From Phycisphaerales bacterium AB-hyl4 (GTDB taxonomy: Bacteria > Planctomycetota > Phycisphaerae > Phycisphaerales > Phycisphaeraceae), in NCBI GenBank assembly GCA_041821185.1, contig JBGUBD010000011.1:1-64000 (forward strand): a stretch of 64,000 bases of DNA, written 5' to 3'. The notes beneath the pieces are model-generated. The model was not told where the DNA came from. It saw nothing but the letters and a program-made list of their open reading frames with translations, and did no database searches. The translations under genes and the position numbers were made by a program. Shown here piece after piece: positions 55,507 through 63,957 of this stretch (the first letter of the stretch is position 1; each line of letters opens with the position of its first letter).

Positions 55507-56619
55507 ATGAGCAGGCCCACCAGGCAACTCGTGGCTGTCGGCGCGGGCCATGCACACCTGCACCTGGCGGAGCAGGCGTCGGCCCTGGCACAACGTGGCA
55601 TTCGTTTGACGCTCATTGATCCCGGCGCGTTCTGGTACTCCGGTCTGGCGACAGGCATGCTCGGCGGACAGTACACGGCCGACGAAGACACGCTCGACCC
55701 GCAACCGCTGGTCGAGCCGACCGGCCAATTCATCCGCGGCCGCGTGACGTCGATCGATCTGCAACGGCGGCACGTCATGCTGGATGACGAAAAACAGGTC
55801 CCGTTCGACAGACTCTCATTCAACGTCGGCAGCGAGGTGGCGACCCACGGAATCGTGGGCACGGAACATGCATGGACGGTCAAGCCAATCGAAAACCTTT
55901 CGCGGCTGCGCAGCCATCTGGAACATCGACTGACAGGTGATCGCCCATTGCGCGTAACGGTCGTCGGCGGTGGCGCAACCGGGTGTGAGATCGCAGCCAA
56001 TCTGCTCGGACTGGCCCGCCGCCTCTCGACCACACTTCAATTGCATGTGTTTAGCTCGGCGGCGCGATTGATGCCCGACGCCCCTGCCGGCGCATCGCGG
56101 CGCATGACATGCGTACTGACCCGCTACGGTGCATTGTTTGAACTGCGAACGCGGATTGCTGCCATACAACCTGACTGCGTGCGCGATGACGCCGGCCGCC
56201 GTTGGCCAAGCGATCTGACCGTGCTTGCTACGGGACTAAAGCCCCCCACGTGGCTGGCATCGCTCGGCCTGCCGCTGGGCGAACGCGGCGGACTCCAAGT
56301 CGGGCCATCGCTGCAATCACCTGCCGACCCGCATGTGTTCGGTGTCGGCGATTGCATCGACTTTGAGCCCCGTCCGCTGCCCCCGCTGGGTGTGTTCGGT
56401 GTGCGACAAGCTCCGATCCTGCTGCACAACCTGATCGCCAGTTTCGAAGATAGCCCGCTGCAGCCCTACCGTCCGCAGCGACGCTGGCTGTCGATCCTTA
56501 ACCTCGGCGACGATACTGCACTGGCGAGATGGGGCTCGTTTTACGCCCATGGCCGATGGTGCATGCGATGGAAAAACCGTCTCGATCAAAAGTTTCTCAA
56601 GCGTTATCGGGTGAAGTGA
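55507..56619 (+). CDS. FAD/NAD(P)-dependent oxidoreductase (NDH-2/SelD-linked type)
   Basis: A 370-residue single-chain flavoprotein. N-terminal Rossmann motif LVAVGAGHAHLHLAEQ (GxGxxH variant), FWYSGLATGMLGGQYTADED with the region that binds flavin, second Rossmann VTVVGGGATGCEIAANLLGL, and VFGVGDCIDF plus PPLGVFGVRQAPIL at the C-terminal FAD site. No redox-active CxxC is present, so it is unlike the previous gene's domain. This pattern belongs to NDH-2/sulfide-quinone-reductase-like enzymes, including those fused or linked to selenophosphate synthetase. The ATG at 55507 follows a frame open from 55459. The stop is one base before the next ATG. Confidence 0.84.
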   Translation: MSRPTRQLVAVGAGHAHLHLAEQASALAQRGIRLTLIDPGAFWYSGLATGMLGGQYTADEDTLDPQPLVEPTGQFIRGRVTSIDLQRRHVMLDDEKQVPFDRLSFNVGSEVATHGIVGTEHAWTVKPIENLSRLRSHLEHRLTGDRPLRVTVVGGGATGCEIAANLLGLARRLSTTLQLHVFSSAARLMPDAPAGASRRMTCVLTRYGALFELRTRIAAIQPDCVRDDAGRRWPSDLTVLATGLKPPTWLASLGLPLGERGGLQVGPSLQSPADPHVFGVGDCIDFEPRPLPPLGVFGVRQAPILLHNLIASFEDSPLQPYRPQRRWLSILNLGDDTALARWGSFYAHGRWCMRWKNRLDQKFLKRYRVK

Positions 56620-56620
56620 T

Positions 56621-58771
56621 ATGAGCCGAACCGAGGGCAAAAACCTGCACGACCGGCTCACGCTATTCGACGTGGCAGTCATCATGCCCGCGCTGAACGA
56701 GGCCGAGGCGATCGGTCACGTCCTGGACGCGATCCCCGATTGGGTAAGTCAGATCATCGTCGTGGACAACGGCTCGATCGACGACACCGCCGACGTGGCT
56801 CGCGAACACGGTGCGACGGTGGTGCGCGAACCGCGTCGCGGTTATGGCGCGGCCTGCCTGCGCGGGTTGGCGGCACTTCCGAGAGCGTCCCCGGCAGCGC
56901 TTCCAGGGGTGAGTATGCCGGACGTGGTAGTGTTTCTCAACGCCGACTGCAGCAATGACCCGAGCGAGATGAACACGCTCGTCGAGCCGATCGCGGCCGA
57001 TGAAGCTGACCTCGTCATCGGCTCACGCGTGCTCAGCAATGCCCGGCCCGAGTCGCTCTCGCTGCCGCAGCGCTTCGGCAACGCCCTGACAAGCCTGCTG
57101 ATCCGCCGTCTCTGGCACACACCCTGCACCGATCTTGGCCAGTTCCGCGCCATCCGCTTCGACGCCCTGCAAGCGCTGGACATGAGCGACCTCGACTACG
57201 GCTGGACCGTGCAGATGCAGGCACGCGCCCTGCGCATGGGCTACCGCATACGCGAAGTGCCGGTGAGTTACCGCAGACGCATCGGCACCTCCAAAGTCTC
57301 CGGCACGATCCACGGCATCATCGGTGCGGGCACGAAGATACTCACCACCATCGGCCGTGAGGCATGCCGCCGACGTACGCAGGTCGCCCAGCGCGAAACG
57401 CTGCTCGTGTTCACACGCTACCCCGAGCCTGGCAAGACCAAGACGCGGCTGATCCCCGCGCTCGGCCCCGAGCGTGCCGCTCGCTTGCAGTTGCAGATGA
57501 CCCATCGCACGCTCGACGCTGCTCGACGCTGGGCATGTCGCCCCGGCCGATCGGTGCAGGTCTGCTTCGCCGGCGGCGATCGCCAGCGCATGGCTCAACA
57601 GTTCGGCCACGATCTGCACTATCGCCCGCAATGCGACGGCACGCTCGGCGACCGCCTGCATCATGCGATCGCTGCCGCACACCACGAACGGGGCTGCCCT
57701 GTCGTCGTCATCGGCTGCGACTGCCCGCAACTTGACGATGACACGATCGACCAAGCCTTCGCGGCGATCAAAGACCACGACGCGGTCATCGGCCCCGCCA
57801 GTGACGGCGGTTATTACCTGCTTGGCTTGGGCAAGCCGAACGCAGCGCTGTTCGCCGATATCGACTGGGGCACCGATCGCGTGCGGGCGCAGACTCAGGC
57901 GATCGCTAGTCAACTCGGTCTCTTCGTTGCGATGCTCCCCGAGAAACACGATATCGACGAACCCGACGACCTTGTACTGCTGCCGAACATCGAGCAGATG
58001 CTTTCGCAGCAACATGGCGAACCGCCTCAAGTCTCGATCATCATCCCCGCGATCAATGAGGCAGCCGACCTGCCTGCGTCCATCGCCTCGGCCCAGCCAT
58101 CACGGCGCGTCGAGGTGATCGTGATCGACGGCGGCAGCACGGATGACACGCCGACCATTGCGGCAACATGCGGTGCACGCGTCATCACCGCACCGCCCGG
58201 CCGTGCCCGACAGATGAACGCAGGAGCCGCCGAAGCACGTGGCCACATTCTGCTGTTCCTGCATGCCGACACCCGTCTGCCGTTTGGCTATGAACGCCAG
58301 ATCAAGCAGGTCCTCTCGTCACCGGGCACGGTCGCGGGTGCCTTCCCGCTCGCTTTCGATCATGTTTCGCCGTCGCTTCGGCTCATCGAAACCGCCGCCA
58401 ACTACCGCTCGCGGTGGCGGCAATTGCCCTACGGTGATCAGGCGATGTTCCTGTCCCGCGAAACATTCATGCGAATGCAAGGCTACCGCAACCTGCCGGT
58501 GATGGAAGATTATGAACTGGTCCGTCGCCTACGAAAACAAGGAACCATTCGACTGGCCGGCAGTGCCGTCGTCACCTCCGCCCGCCGCTGCCTGCACGTC
58601 GGCATCTGGCGCACCACATGGACACACCAGTGCATGATCCTCGGCTGGCATCTCGGCATCGCCCCGACGCGCCTGGCTCGCTGGCGACGGGATCTGATTC
58701 GCCAACAAACGGCTGACTCCGCTACCCGTACCCAAACGCCTGTTCCACCCACCCCCCTCTCCAAGCAATAA
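56621..58771 (+). CDS. Three-domain fusion: GT2 glycosyltransferase + TIGR04282-type transferase + TIGR04283-type glycosyltransferase
   Basis: A 716-residue soluble protein. Domain 1 (about 16-250) is a GT-A glycosyltransferase like dolichyl-phosphate mannose synthase: VAVIMPALNEAEAIGHVLDA, IIVVDNGSIDDTA, FLNADCSNDP, IGSRVL, VPVSYRRRIGTSKVSGT. Domain 2 (about 258-455) matches the TIGR04282/DUF2064 family: LLVFTRYPEPGKTKTRLIPA, VVIGCDCPQLDDDTIDQAF, VIGPASDGGYYLLGL. Domain 3 (about 469-695) is TIGR04283-type GT2: VSIIIPAINEAADLPASIAS, VIDGGSTDDT, APPGRARQMNAGAAEARG, LFLHADTRLP, YGDQAMFLSRETF, PVMEDYELVRRLRK. Domains 2 and 3 are often encoded near each other and near arsS as separate genes. One base after the previous stop, so coupled. 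Confidence 0.88.
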   Translation: MSRTEGKNLHDRLTLFDVAVIMPALNEAEAIGHVLDAIPDWVSQIIVVDNGSIDDTADVAREHGATVVREPRRGYGAACLRGLAALPRASPAALPGVSMPDVVVFLNADCSNDPSEMNTLVEPIAADEADLVIGSRVLSNARPESLSLPQRFGNALTSLLIRRLWHTPCTDLGQFRAIRFDALQALDMSDLDYGWTVQMQARALRMGYRIREVPVSYRRRIGTSKVSGTIHGIIGAGTKILTTIGREACRRRTQVAQRETLLVFTRYPEPGKTKTRLIPALGPERAARLQLQMTHRTLDAARRWACRPGRSVQVCFAGGDRQRMAQQFGHDLHYRPQCDGTLGDRLHHAIAAAHHERGCPVVVIGCDCPQLDDDTIDQAFAAIKDHDAVIGPASDGGYYLLGLGKPNAALFADIDWGTDRVRAQTQAIASQLGLFVAMLPEKHDIDEPDDLVLLPNIEQMLSQQHGEPPQVSIIIPAINEAADLPASIASAQPSRRVEVIVIDGGSTDDTPTIAATCGARVITAPPGRARQMNAGAAEARGHILLFLHADTRLPFGYERQIKQVLSSPGTVAGAFPLAFDHVSPSLRLIETAANYRSRWRQLPYGDQAMFLSRETFMRMQGYRNLPVMEDYELVRRLRKQGTIRLAGSAVVTSARRCLHVGIWRTTWTHQCMILGWHLGIAPTRLARWRRDLIRQQTADSATRTQTPVPPTPLSKQ

Positions 58772-58848
58772 CAGTGACCGCCACCTCAGCCGCCTCCGCA
58801 GCTCCGTGATCCATCTGCCTCTTTCATTCGCCCATACGCACGTCGCCC

Positions 58849-58955
58849 CTAGCCGGCTGTCGTCCCTTCCACTCCTTCATGCGCTTTGGTCAACAGCCGA
58901 GCCATGAGCATCGGCGTCAGAGTCAGCACCACGCACAACGCACACACCAAGCTCT
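58849..58955 (-). pseudogene. Remnant of an RND-type efflux pump C-terminal region
   Basis: A short frame reads VCALCVVLTLTPMLMARLL followed by a charged tail and a stop. It matches the VxSLTLTPMLCARLL helix of AcrB/CusA-type RND pumps. No more of the pump is present on either side, so this is a fragment. Confidence 0.5.
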
Positions 58956-59034
58956 GCCCCTTTCCTGAACTGTCGGTGGCTGCTATCATTCGGGTCTCTG
59001 CTTGGCCCCCGCTGTCACAGTACCTTGCAGCAGG

Positions 59035-59272
59035 AATTGGGGTCAACGCAGGGAGGGCAATTGGGGTCACGAAACCAGCCCCATAAACCCTTGAAAAACT
59101 TTAAGCTTAATTTCCTGCGGGCGTAACTCAATTGGTAGAGTGTCAGCCTTCCAAGGGGTAAAACCCGCATCTTCATGGCACTGCAATCGGTTCAACACAC
59201 GCCACTTACGTCGACTTTCGGCTGACCCCTATTTTCTTCAAAATTACATGGCAAGTACCCCAATTGGGGTCA
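59035..59272. repeat. Three copies of AATTGGGGTCA
   Basis: Exact copies at 59035-59045, 59059-59069 and 59262-59272; the third is part of a 14-bp palindrome ACCCCAATTGGGGT at 59257-59270. Lies in a 563-bp region without intact genes. Confidence 0.75.
59117..59155 (+). pseudogene. 5' half of a tRNA-Gly (TCC)
   Basis: GCGGGCG acceptor strand, TA, a D-arm ACTC-AATTGGTA-GAGT and the start of an anticodon arm with loop CTTCCAA (anticodon TCC) are present. The 3' half of the anticodon stem, the T-arm and the acceptor complement are missing; the sequence diverges right after position 37. Confidence 0.72.
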
Positions 59273-59334
59273 TGGAAATGGCCGGCGATCCCGGGTGTCT
59301 CCTCACCTTCTGAGCGGCTGGTACACTGGCACCC

Positions 59335-59841
59335 ATGCGAAAGATCTACCCCGTCATCATTGTCGCGGCCGCCGTGCTGCTGGCTGCCCAGGTTGCCATC
59401 ACCGGAGCCCCGGGCGAGGCCTCTGGGCCGTCGCCCGATACGACCACATCCGACACATGGGGAACCTGGCACGGGCTTTGGACTGACGGCAACGGCGGCA
59501 CGCTGCGGGTGGTCGATCGCGGCGACACGATCCTCTTCGACCTCGACGTGATGCGGGGGCCGACAGCACACGTGGGTTACATCGCAGGTCAAGCCGAACG
59601 CAATCGCACACTCGCCCGCTTCAGCGACAAGGATCGCTTCATACCCGAGAAGCCAGATGATGACGCCGCGACCTGGCTGACGTTCATCCATCGCGGCGAC
59701 ACGCTCGAACTGGCCGGCGTACACACCCAGCCGTATCACGGAGCACGGGCTTTCTTCGACGGGCACTACACGCAGGTTGGGCCGTTGAGCGAGCCGGATG
59801 TCGCTGAGGTGGAGGCGGGCATCGCGGAGGTGGGTGAGTAG
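59335..59841 (+). CDS. Exported protein of unknown function
   Basis: A 168-residue protein with a signal peptide or N-terminal anchor (YPVIIVAAAVLLAAQVAITG) and a beta-rich mature part: GTWHGLWTDGNGGTLRVVDR, TILFDLDVMRG, HVGYIAGQAERN, WLTFIHRGDTLELAGVHTQP, RAFFDGHYTQVG. The alternating strands and GTWxG start resemble a small lipocalin-like or lysozyme-inhibitor-like barrel, which is inference. No neighbour suggests a role. The 59842-60180 gap has no gene; it holds a short GGGTTACCCG / CGGGTAACC inverted repeat. Confidence 0.68.
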   Translation: MRKIYPVIIVAAAVLLAAQVAITGAPGEASGPSPDTTTSDTWGTWHGLWTDGNGGTLRVVDRGDTILFDLDVMRGPTAHVGYIAGQAERNRTLARFSDKDRFIPEKPDDDAATWLTFIHRGDTLELAGVHTQPYHGARAFFDGHYTQVGPLSEPDVAEVEAGIAEVGE

Positions 59842-60180
59842 CCGGCCAGTTGCCACGCCAGGCGCTACACCAGGACGGTGGCCGGGTCCGTCGGTGTGGC
59901 ACGAGCAGGATGCCCCAGTGAAGGGTTACCCGCTTACGCAGATTGGCGGCAGGACGAAGCGGCCAAAACGTCTTTGCGATCAACGTCATCAGGCCGAACC
60001 CTCTCTCGGGTAACCGCTCACACGATCATTTGTGATAATCCCCACGAGTATTCCCGCAAGCCCATTTTTGGAAGTGGCACGGTGACCATGCCCCCTCCCC
60101 GCAGGAGATAGGATGCAGCGGTGCCAGATGGCGTGGGCGGCACCTCCAGCAAAAGGATGCCAACGGGCTACACTGCCGCC

Positions 60181-62226
60181 ATGGAAGGCGCTTCGTTTCT
60201 TCAAGACCTCAGTATCGTCTTGCTCATCGCAGGGCTGGTGACTGTGCTGTTTCATTATTTGAAGCAGCCTATCGTGTTGGGCTACATCCTCGCCGGGTTC
60301 ATCATCGGACCGCACACGCCGCCTTTTCCCCTGGTCAATGACCCGGACAGTATTCAGACGCTATCACAACTGGGCATCGTGATGCTGATGTTCAGTCTTG
60401 GTCTGCAACTGTCGTTTCGCGGACTGATGAAGATCGGGCCGACCGCCTCGGTCGCGGCGGTGCTCGAAATCCTTCTGATGATCTGGATCGGCTACCAGGT
60501 TGGGCGGCTGTTCGGCTGGGAACAGCTTGACAGCATCTTCCTTGGAGCGATCCTGCTCAGTTCCTCGACTGTCATCATTGTCAAAGCGCTCAACGATTTG
60601 GGGCTGGCGCAGGCGAAGTTTGCCAGGTTCATCTTCGGCATCCTGGTCATCGACGACATGGCAGCGATCATCGCCATTGCCCTGCTTTCGGGCATCGCGT
60701 TGTCTGGTCAGCTTTCCCCTGTCGAATTGTTTGTAACAGGCGGTCGCCTTGGCTTGTTCTTCACTGCTGTACTGGTCGTCGGGTTGCTCGTCGTGCCAAG
60801 GCTGCTCCGGTTCGTCGCAAACTTCAAAAACGACGAGATTCTGCTCGTCGTTGTGCTGGGCATGGGCTTTGGCATGGCAATGCTCGCATTGCAACTGGGG
60901 TTCTCAACGGCTTTGGGGGCTTTCCTGCTCGGTGCGGTCATCGCCGAGACGCAGCAAGGCGGCAAGATTCGGGCGATCACTGCGCCGGTTCGAGACATGT
61001 TCAGTGCCGTATTCTTTGTTTCGATCGGACTGCTGGTCGATCCCTCCCTGGTCCTTGCCTACTGGGTACCCATTCTGTTCATTACGGTCGTGCTGATCAC
61101 CGGCAAAACGCTAACGGGTGCCTTGGGCGCATTCATCGCAGGGAATGACACGCGCACGTCGCTACGGGTTGGCTTGGGACTGGCACAAATTGGGGAGTTC
61201 GCCTTCATTATTGCCGTGCTGGGTCGAGACCTTGGTGTCACCAGTGATTTTCTATATCCCATCGCCGTCTCGGTGTCGGCAATCACCACGTTGACGACGC
61301 CTTTTCTCATCAAACATTCGGATGCCATTGCCGGTGGACTGGAACGACTGGCTCCACGAAAGGTCTACGACTACCTCCACTTTTATACGGGCTGGGTAGT
61401 GTCTTTGTCGGAGTCGAGGCGGCAAGGCAATCAGGTGCGGGTACTGCTTCGACGGTGGTTCCTGCAGATGGGCTTGAATATGGTGCTGGTTGCGGCGATT
61501 TTCATTTCGATTTCTGCGTTGTCTGCCAGGCTGACGCCGTACTTGGAGTTTTTGCCTGCCTGGGCAGAGATGGATGCGGTGCTGTTTCTTATGGCACTCC
61601 TGCTTGCGCTGCCGTTGCTTGTGGCGACGCTTCGCAAACTTCGAGCCGCCGGGATGCTCATGTCAGAAGCAGCAATCACGGGGACGCGTCCGCGCGAACA
61701 GACTGCAATGTTGCGGTCTGTCGTGATCAGTACCGTCCTCGGCGGCGGAGCCGTTGTGTTGACCCTGTTCATCCTGCTGATCGGCTCTGCTATTTTACCC
61801 TCGTGGCCGGTACTGTTGGTGCTCGCGGGTCTGGGGATTGCGGTGGCAATCTGGCAATGGCGGTCCTTCGTCCGCATCTACTCTCGCGCTCAAGGTTCTC
61901 TGAGAGATACACTTGGAGCAATGCCCGAACCCGAGTCAGAGGACACGACGCCGATACCGACGTTGCTGCGCCAAGCCACGATCGATACGGTCACGCTTCC
62001 CGAGCAATCCCCAGCCGTGGGTCGGCTCATCCGCGAATTGCAATTGCGCAGCGTCACCGGGGCGAGCATCGTCGGCATCGAGCGCGAGGACGAAAGCATC
62101 GTAAATCCCAGTCCGGATGAGGATCTGCAAGCGGGCGACCGGGTGTTGCTGCTTGGATCACACGAACATCTGAAAGCAGGAAGAGCTTTTCTCGTGGGCG
62201 ACGATGAAGTTCCAGCAGGAAGGTAG
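60181..62226 (+). CDS. Kef-type (CPA2) monovalent cation/proton antiporter with RCK_C (TrkA-C) domain
   Basis: A 681-residue protein. Residues about 5-385 form the CPA2 exchanger with 12 or so helices: LKQPIVLGYILAGFIIGPHT, LMFSLGLQLSFRGL, LLSSSTVIIVKAL, VIDDMAAIIAIALLSG (the DD region), AQIGEFAFIIAVLG. Extra helices at about 430-580 follow, then a TrkA-C domain (about 605-680): LRQATIDTVTLPEQSPAVGR, VTGASIVGIERED, QAGDRVLLLGS. No TrkA-N (NAD) domain is seen, unlike KefB/C. Upstream in-frame ATGs (60121, 60157) are less likely. Followed 9 bp later by a universal stress protein gene. Confidence 0.9.
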   Translation: MEGASFLQDLSIVLLIAGLVTVLFHYLKQPIVLGYILAGFIIGPHTPPFPLVNDPDSIQTLSQLGIVMLMFSLGLQLSFRGLMKIGPTASVAAVLEILLMIWIGYQVGRLFGWEQLDSIFLGAILLSSSTVIIVKALNDLGLAQAKFARFIFGILVIDDMAAIIAIALLSGIALSGQLSPVELFVTGGRLGLFFTAVLVVGLLVVPRLLRFVANFKNDEILLVVVLGMGFGMAMLALQLGFSTALGAFLLGAVIAETQQGGKIRAITAPVRDMFSAVFFVSIGLLVDPSLVLAYWVPILFITVVLITGKTLTGALGAFIAGNDTRTSLRVGLGLAQIGEFAFIIAVLGRDLGVTSDFLYPIAVSVSAITTLTTPFLIKHSDAIAGGLERLAPRKVYDYLHFYTGWVVSLSESRRQGNQVRVLLRRWFLQMGLNMVLVAAIFISISALSARLTPYLEFLPAWAEMDAVLFLMALLLALPLLVATLRKLRAAGMLMSEAAITGTRPREQTAMLRSVVISTVLGGGAVVLTLFILLIGSAILPSWPVLLVLAGLGIAVAIWQWRSFVRIYSRAQGSLRDTLGAMPEPESEDTTPIPTLLRQATIDTVTLPEQSPAVGRLIRELQLRSVTGASIVGIEREDESIVNPSPDEDLQAGDRVLLLGSHEHLKAGRAFLVGDDEVPAGR

Positions 62227-62235
62227 GCAGAACGA

Positions 62236-63138
62236 ATGTTTCAATCTCTTATAGTTCCCCTCGACGGATCAACCTTCGGTGAACATGCACTGCCTTGGGC
62301 AACAACCCTTGCACGCCGAGCCAACGCTCAGCTTGAACTGGTACACGTTTATGAACCGTTAGCGCCTGGAGATATTCAAGCGCCAGAACTGACCGAATTA
62401 AATGCCCAGGCACGACAACGAGCCGAAGCGTACCTTGATGATGTCGTTAAGCGGGTAGCCTCAATCTCCTCAATCAAGGTCCAGTCCTCACTACTGGAAG
62501 GTCAGGTGGCCGAACGTGTACTTGATCGAGCGAGAGCGGCGAATACCGACCTGATTGTACTGACCACCCATGGGCGAGGACCGTTGAGTCGGCTATGGCT
62601 CGGCAGTGCTGCAGACGAAATGATTCGACTTACCACCATCCCCTTGTTGGTCGTGCGCCCGGAAGAGGATGCTCCCGACCTGGGGAACGAGCCGAACATG
62701 AACAAAATGCTGATCCCATTGGACGGATCTGGATTTGCTGAACAGATCCTTGCGCCTGCGGTAACAATGGGAAAACTGATGCATTCCGACTGTACCTTGC
62801 TGCGTGTAGTGGAACCGGCGTCATCCGACCATGCTGATTCATGGTTCGAGTTGTCCGAGCAGATTGACGCTGAACTGGTGGAACACGGTAAGTCCTACCT
62901 CCGCACCATTGCAACGCAACTGGAGCAACAGACGCTGAGCGTGAAAACGAGGGTGGCGACCGACTGGTATCCGGCAAAGGTGATTCTCGAACATGCTCAA
63001 CTGCAGCGGATAAGCATGATCAGCATGGCAACTCGCGGGCAAAGTGGTCTCGTGCGTGCCTTCCTCGGTAGTGTGTCAGATAAGGTCGTGCGTGGGGCGT
63101 CCGTACCAGTCTTGCTGCATCGCCCCTCGTCCGCATGA
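62236..63138 (+). CDS. Tandem universal stress protein (two UspA domains)
   Basis: A 300-residue cytoplasmic protein with two UspA folds (about 1-145 and 155-298). Domain 1 starts FQSLIVPLDGSTFGEHALPW and has the nucleotide motif THGRGPLSRLWLGSAAD; domain 2 starts MLIPLDGSGFAEQILAPA and ends TRGQSGLVRAFLGSVSD. Both GxxG-(9)-GS loops are intact, indicating ATP binding. Nine bases after the Kef antiporter, so probably one operon; Usp partners of transporters often act as regulatory subunits. Lower GC in wobble positions than many genes here. Confidence 0.92.
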   Translation: MFQSLIVPLDGSTFGEHALPWATTLARRANAQLELVHVYEPLAPGDIQAPELTELNAQARQRAEAYLDDVVKRVASISSIKVQSSLLEGQVAERVLDRARAANTDLIVLTTHGRGPLSRLWLGSAADEMIRLTTIPLLVVRPEEDAPDLGNEPNMNKMLIPLDGSGFAEQILAPAVTMGKLMHSDCTLLRVVEPASSDHADSWFELSEQIDAELVEHGKSYLRTIATQLEQQTLSVKTRVATDWYPAKVILEHAQLQRISMISMATRGQSGLVRAFLGSVSDKVVRGASVPVLLHRPSSA

Positions 63139-63297
63139 TGCACAGCAAGCCGCGATGCCCGTCGGATCGCCCGGGCGTCGCCGGTCCTCGCCATCGTCGG
63201 CCGGCCATTCGCGCTCAAGTTTCTCCGCCAGTGCCTGCCAGCGAGGTTTGGCTTCGCATGAACAACAATCGCACCATTCCGGCACGTTTTCATGCAT
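63076..63297 (-). CDS. Possible small cysteine-rich protein
   Basis: A 73-codon frame starting MHENVPEWCDCCSCEAKPRW, with a CDCCSC cluster and a later CCASC pair, plus a hydrophilic helix (QALAEKLEREWPADDGE). It overlaps the stop of the usp gene (convergent) by 63 bp, which counts against the C-terminal part, and the start of the upstream frame's stop by 8 bp. Confidence 0.3.
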   Translation of the reverse strand: MHENVPEWCDCCSCEAKPRWQALAEKLEREWPADDGEDRRRPGDPTGIAACCASCGRGAMQQDWYGRPTHDLI

Positions 63298-63451
63298 GCT
63301 CGCGGAACTCGACGATGAGTTCCTCAGCCTTCCGGTCTACCTCGGCCGTGATCGGGTCGTGCTGGGGGTTGCTGAGGCCGCCGATGTCGAAGCTCGCTCG
63401 TGCGTCTTCCTGGTTCTCCGTGACGGTTGCACCGGACGTACCCCAGAACAT
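63290..63451 (-). CDS. Possible 53-residue protein
   Basis: The frame starts MFWGTSGATVTENQEDARAS and continues through DIGGLSNPQHDPITAEVDRK to EFREHA and TGA. Composition is protein-like and the stop overlaps the start of the frame at 63297, suggesting a coupled pair. No family recognised and no ribosome site seen. Confidence 0.35.
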   Translation of the reverse strand: MFWGTSGATVTENQEDARASFDIGGLSNPQHDPITAEVDRKAEELIVEFREHA

Positions 63452-63705
63452 GATTGAAACTCAACTGGTGCACGTTCGATCCGGAAACCCGCCACCCGGC
63501 TTTCGCCGGGCGGCGAGCAAAGAGGAGAAGCCAGGGTCAGGGTCATGCAGCCGGCGTCAGTGCGGCTTCCGCGTTGCCGATACCCAGCGTCGCGTGCAGC
63601 GGGATGCCAGCCACATCGACTGGAATCGGTGCGGGACTGCCGGTCGCGTTGGTCGCGGTGCGGGACTGGGGCTGTGCCGCGACACGTTGACGCAGGGCCG
63701 CTGTG

Positions 63706-63957
63706 GTCGGCCCGGCCCATGGGCATGCCGCTGAAGGTCGCCGTCGTGCTCACGCACTTGGTGCCCGAAGGCTCGGCCACGCTGCCGCTGTACGACAATC
63801 AGGCACACCTCGACGTGCTCACCGACGCCATGGACCGACTGGACCAGAAGTACGGCCAGCACAGCTGTTCCTGGGCGGTATGTGGGGTGCTCAGGCGACG
63901 GCCCCGACGCGGATCTCGTTTACGCAGATTCCAGATTTGGGTGAGTTCAATGGATGA
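63706..63957 (+). pseudogene. C-terminal fragment of a Y-family DNA polymerase, frameshifted
   Basis: One frame reads LKVAVVLTHLVPEGSATLPL and LDVLTDAMDRLDQKYGQHS; the +1-shifted frame continues LFLGGMWGAQATAPTRISFT and QIPDLGEFNG with a stop at 63955-63957. Together these match the little-finger end of UmuC/DinB-like polymerases. One base appears to be missing near 63863. Nothing resembling the palm, fingers or thumb precedes it, so it is a broken remnant. Confidence 0.65.

Noticed and set aside
59117..59155. Functional tRNA-Gly.
   Set aside because: The anticodon stem cannot close and the T-arm and 3' acceptor strand are missing.
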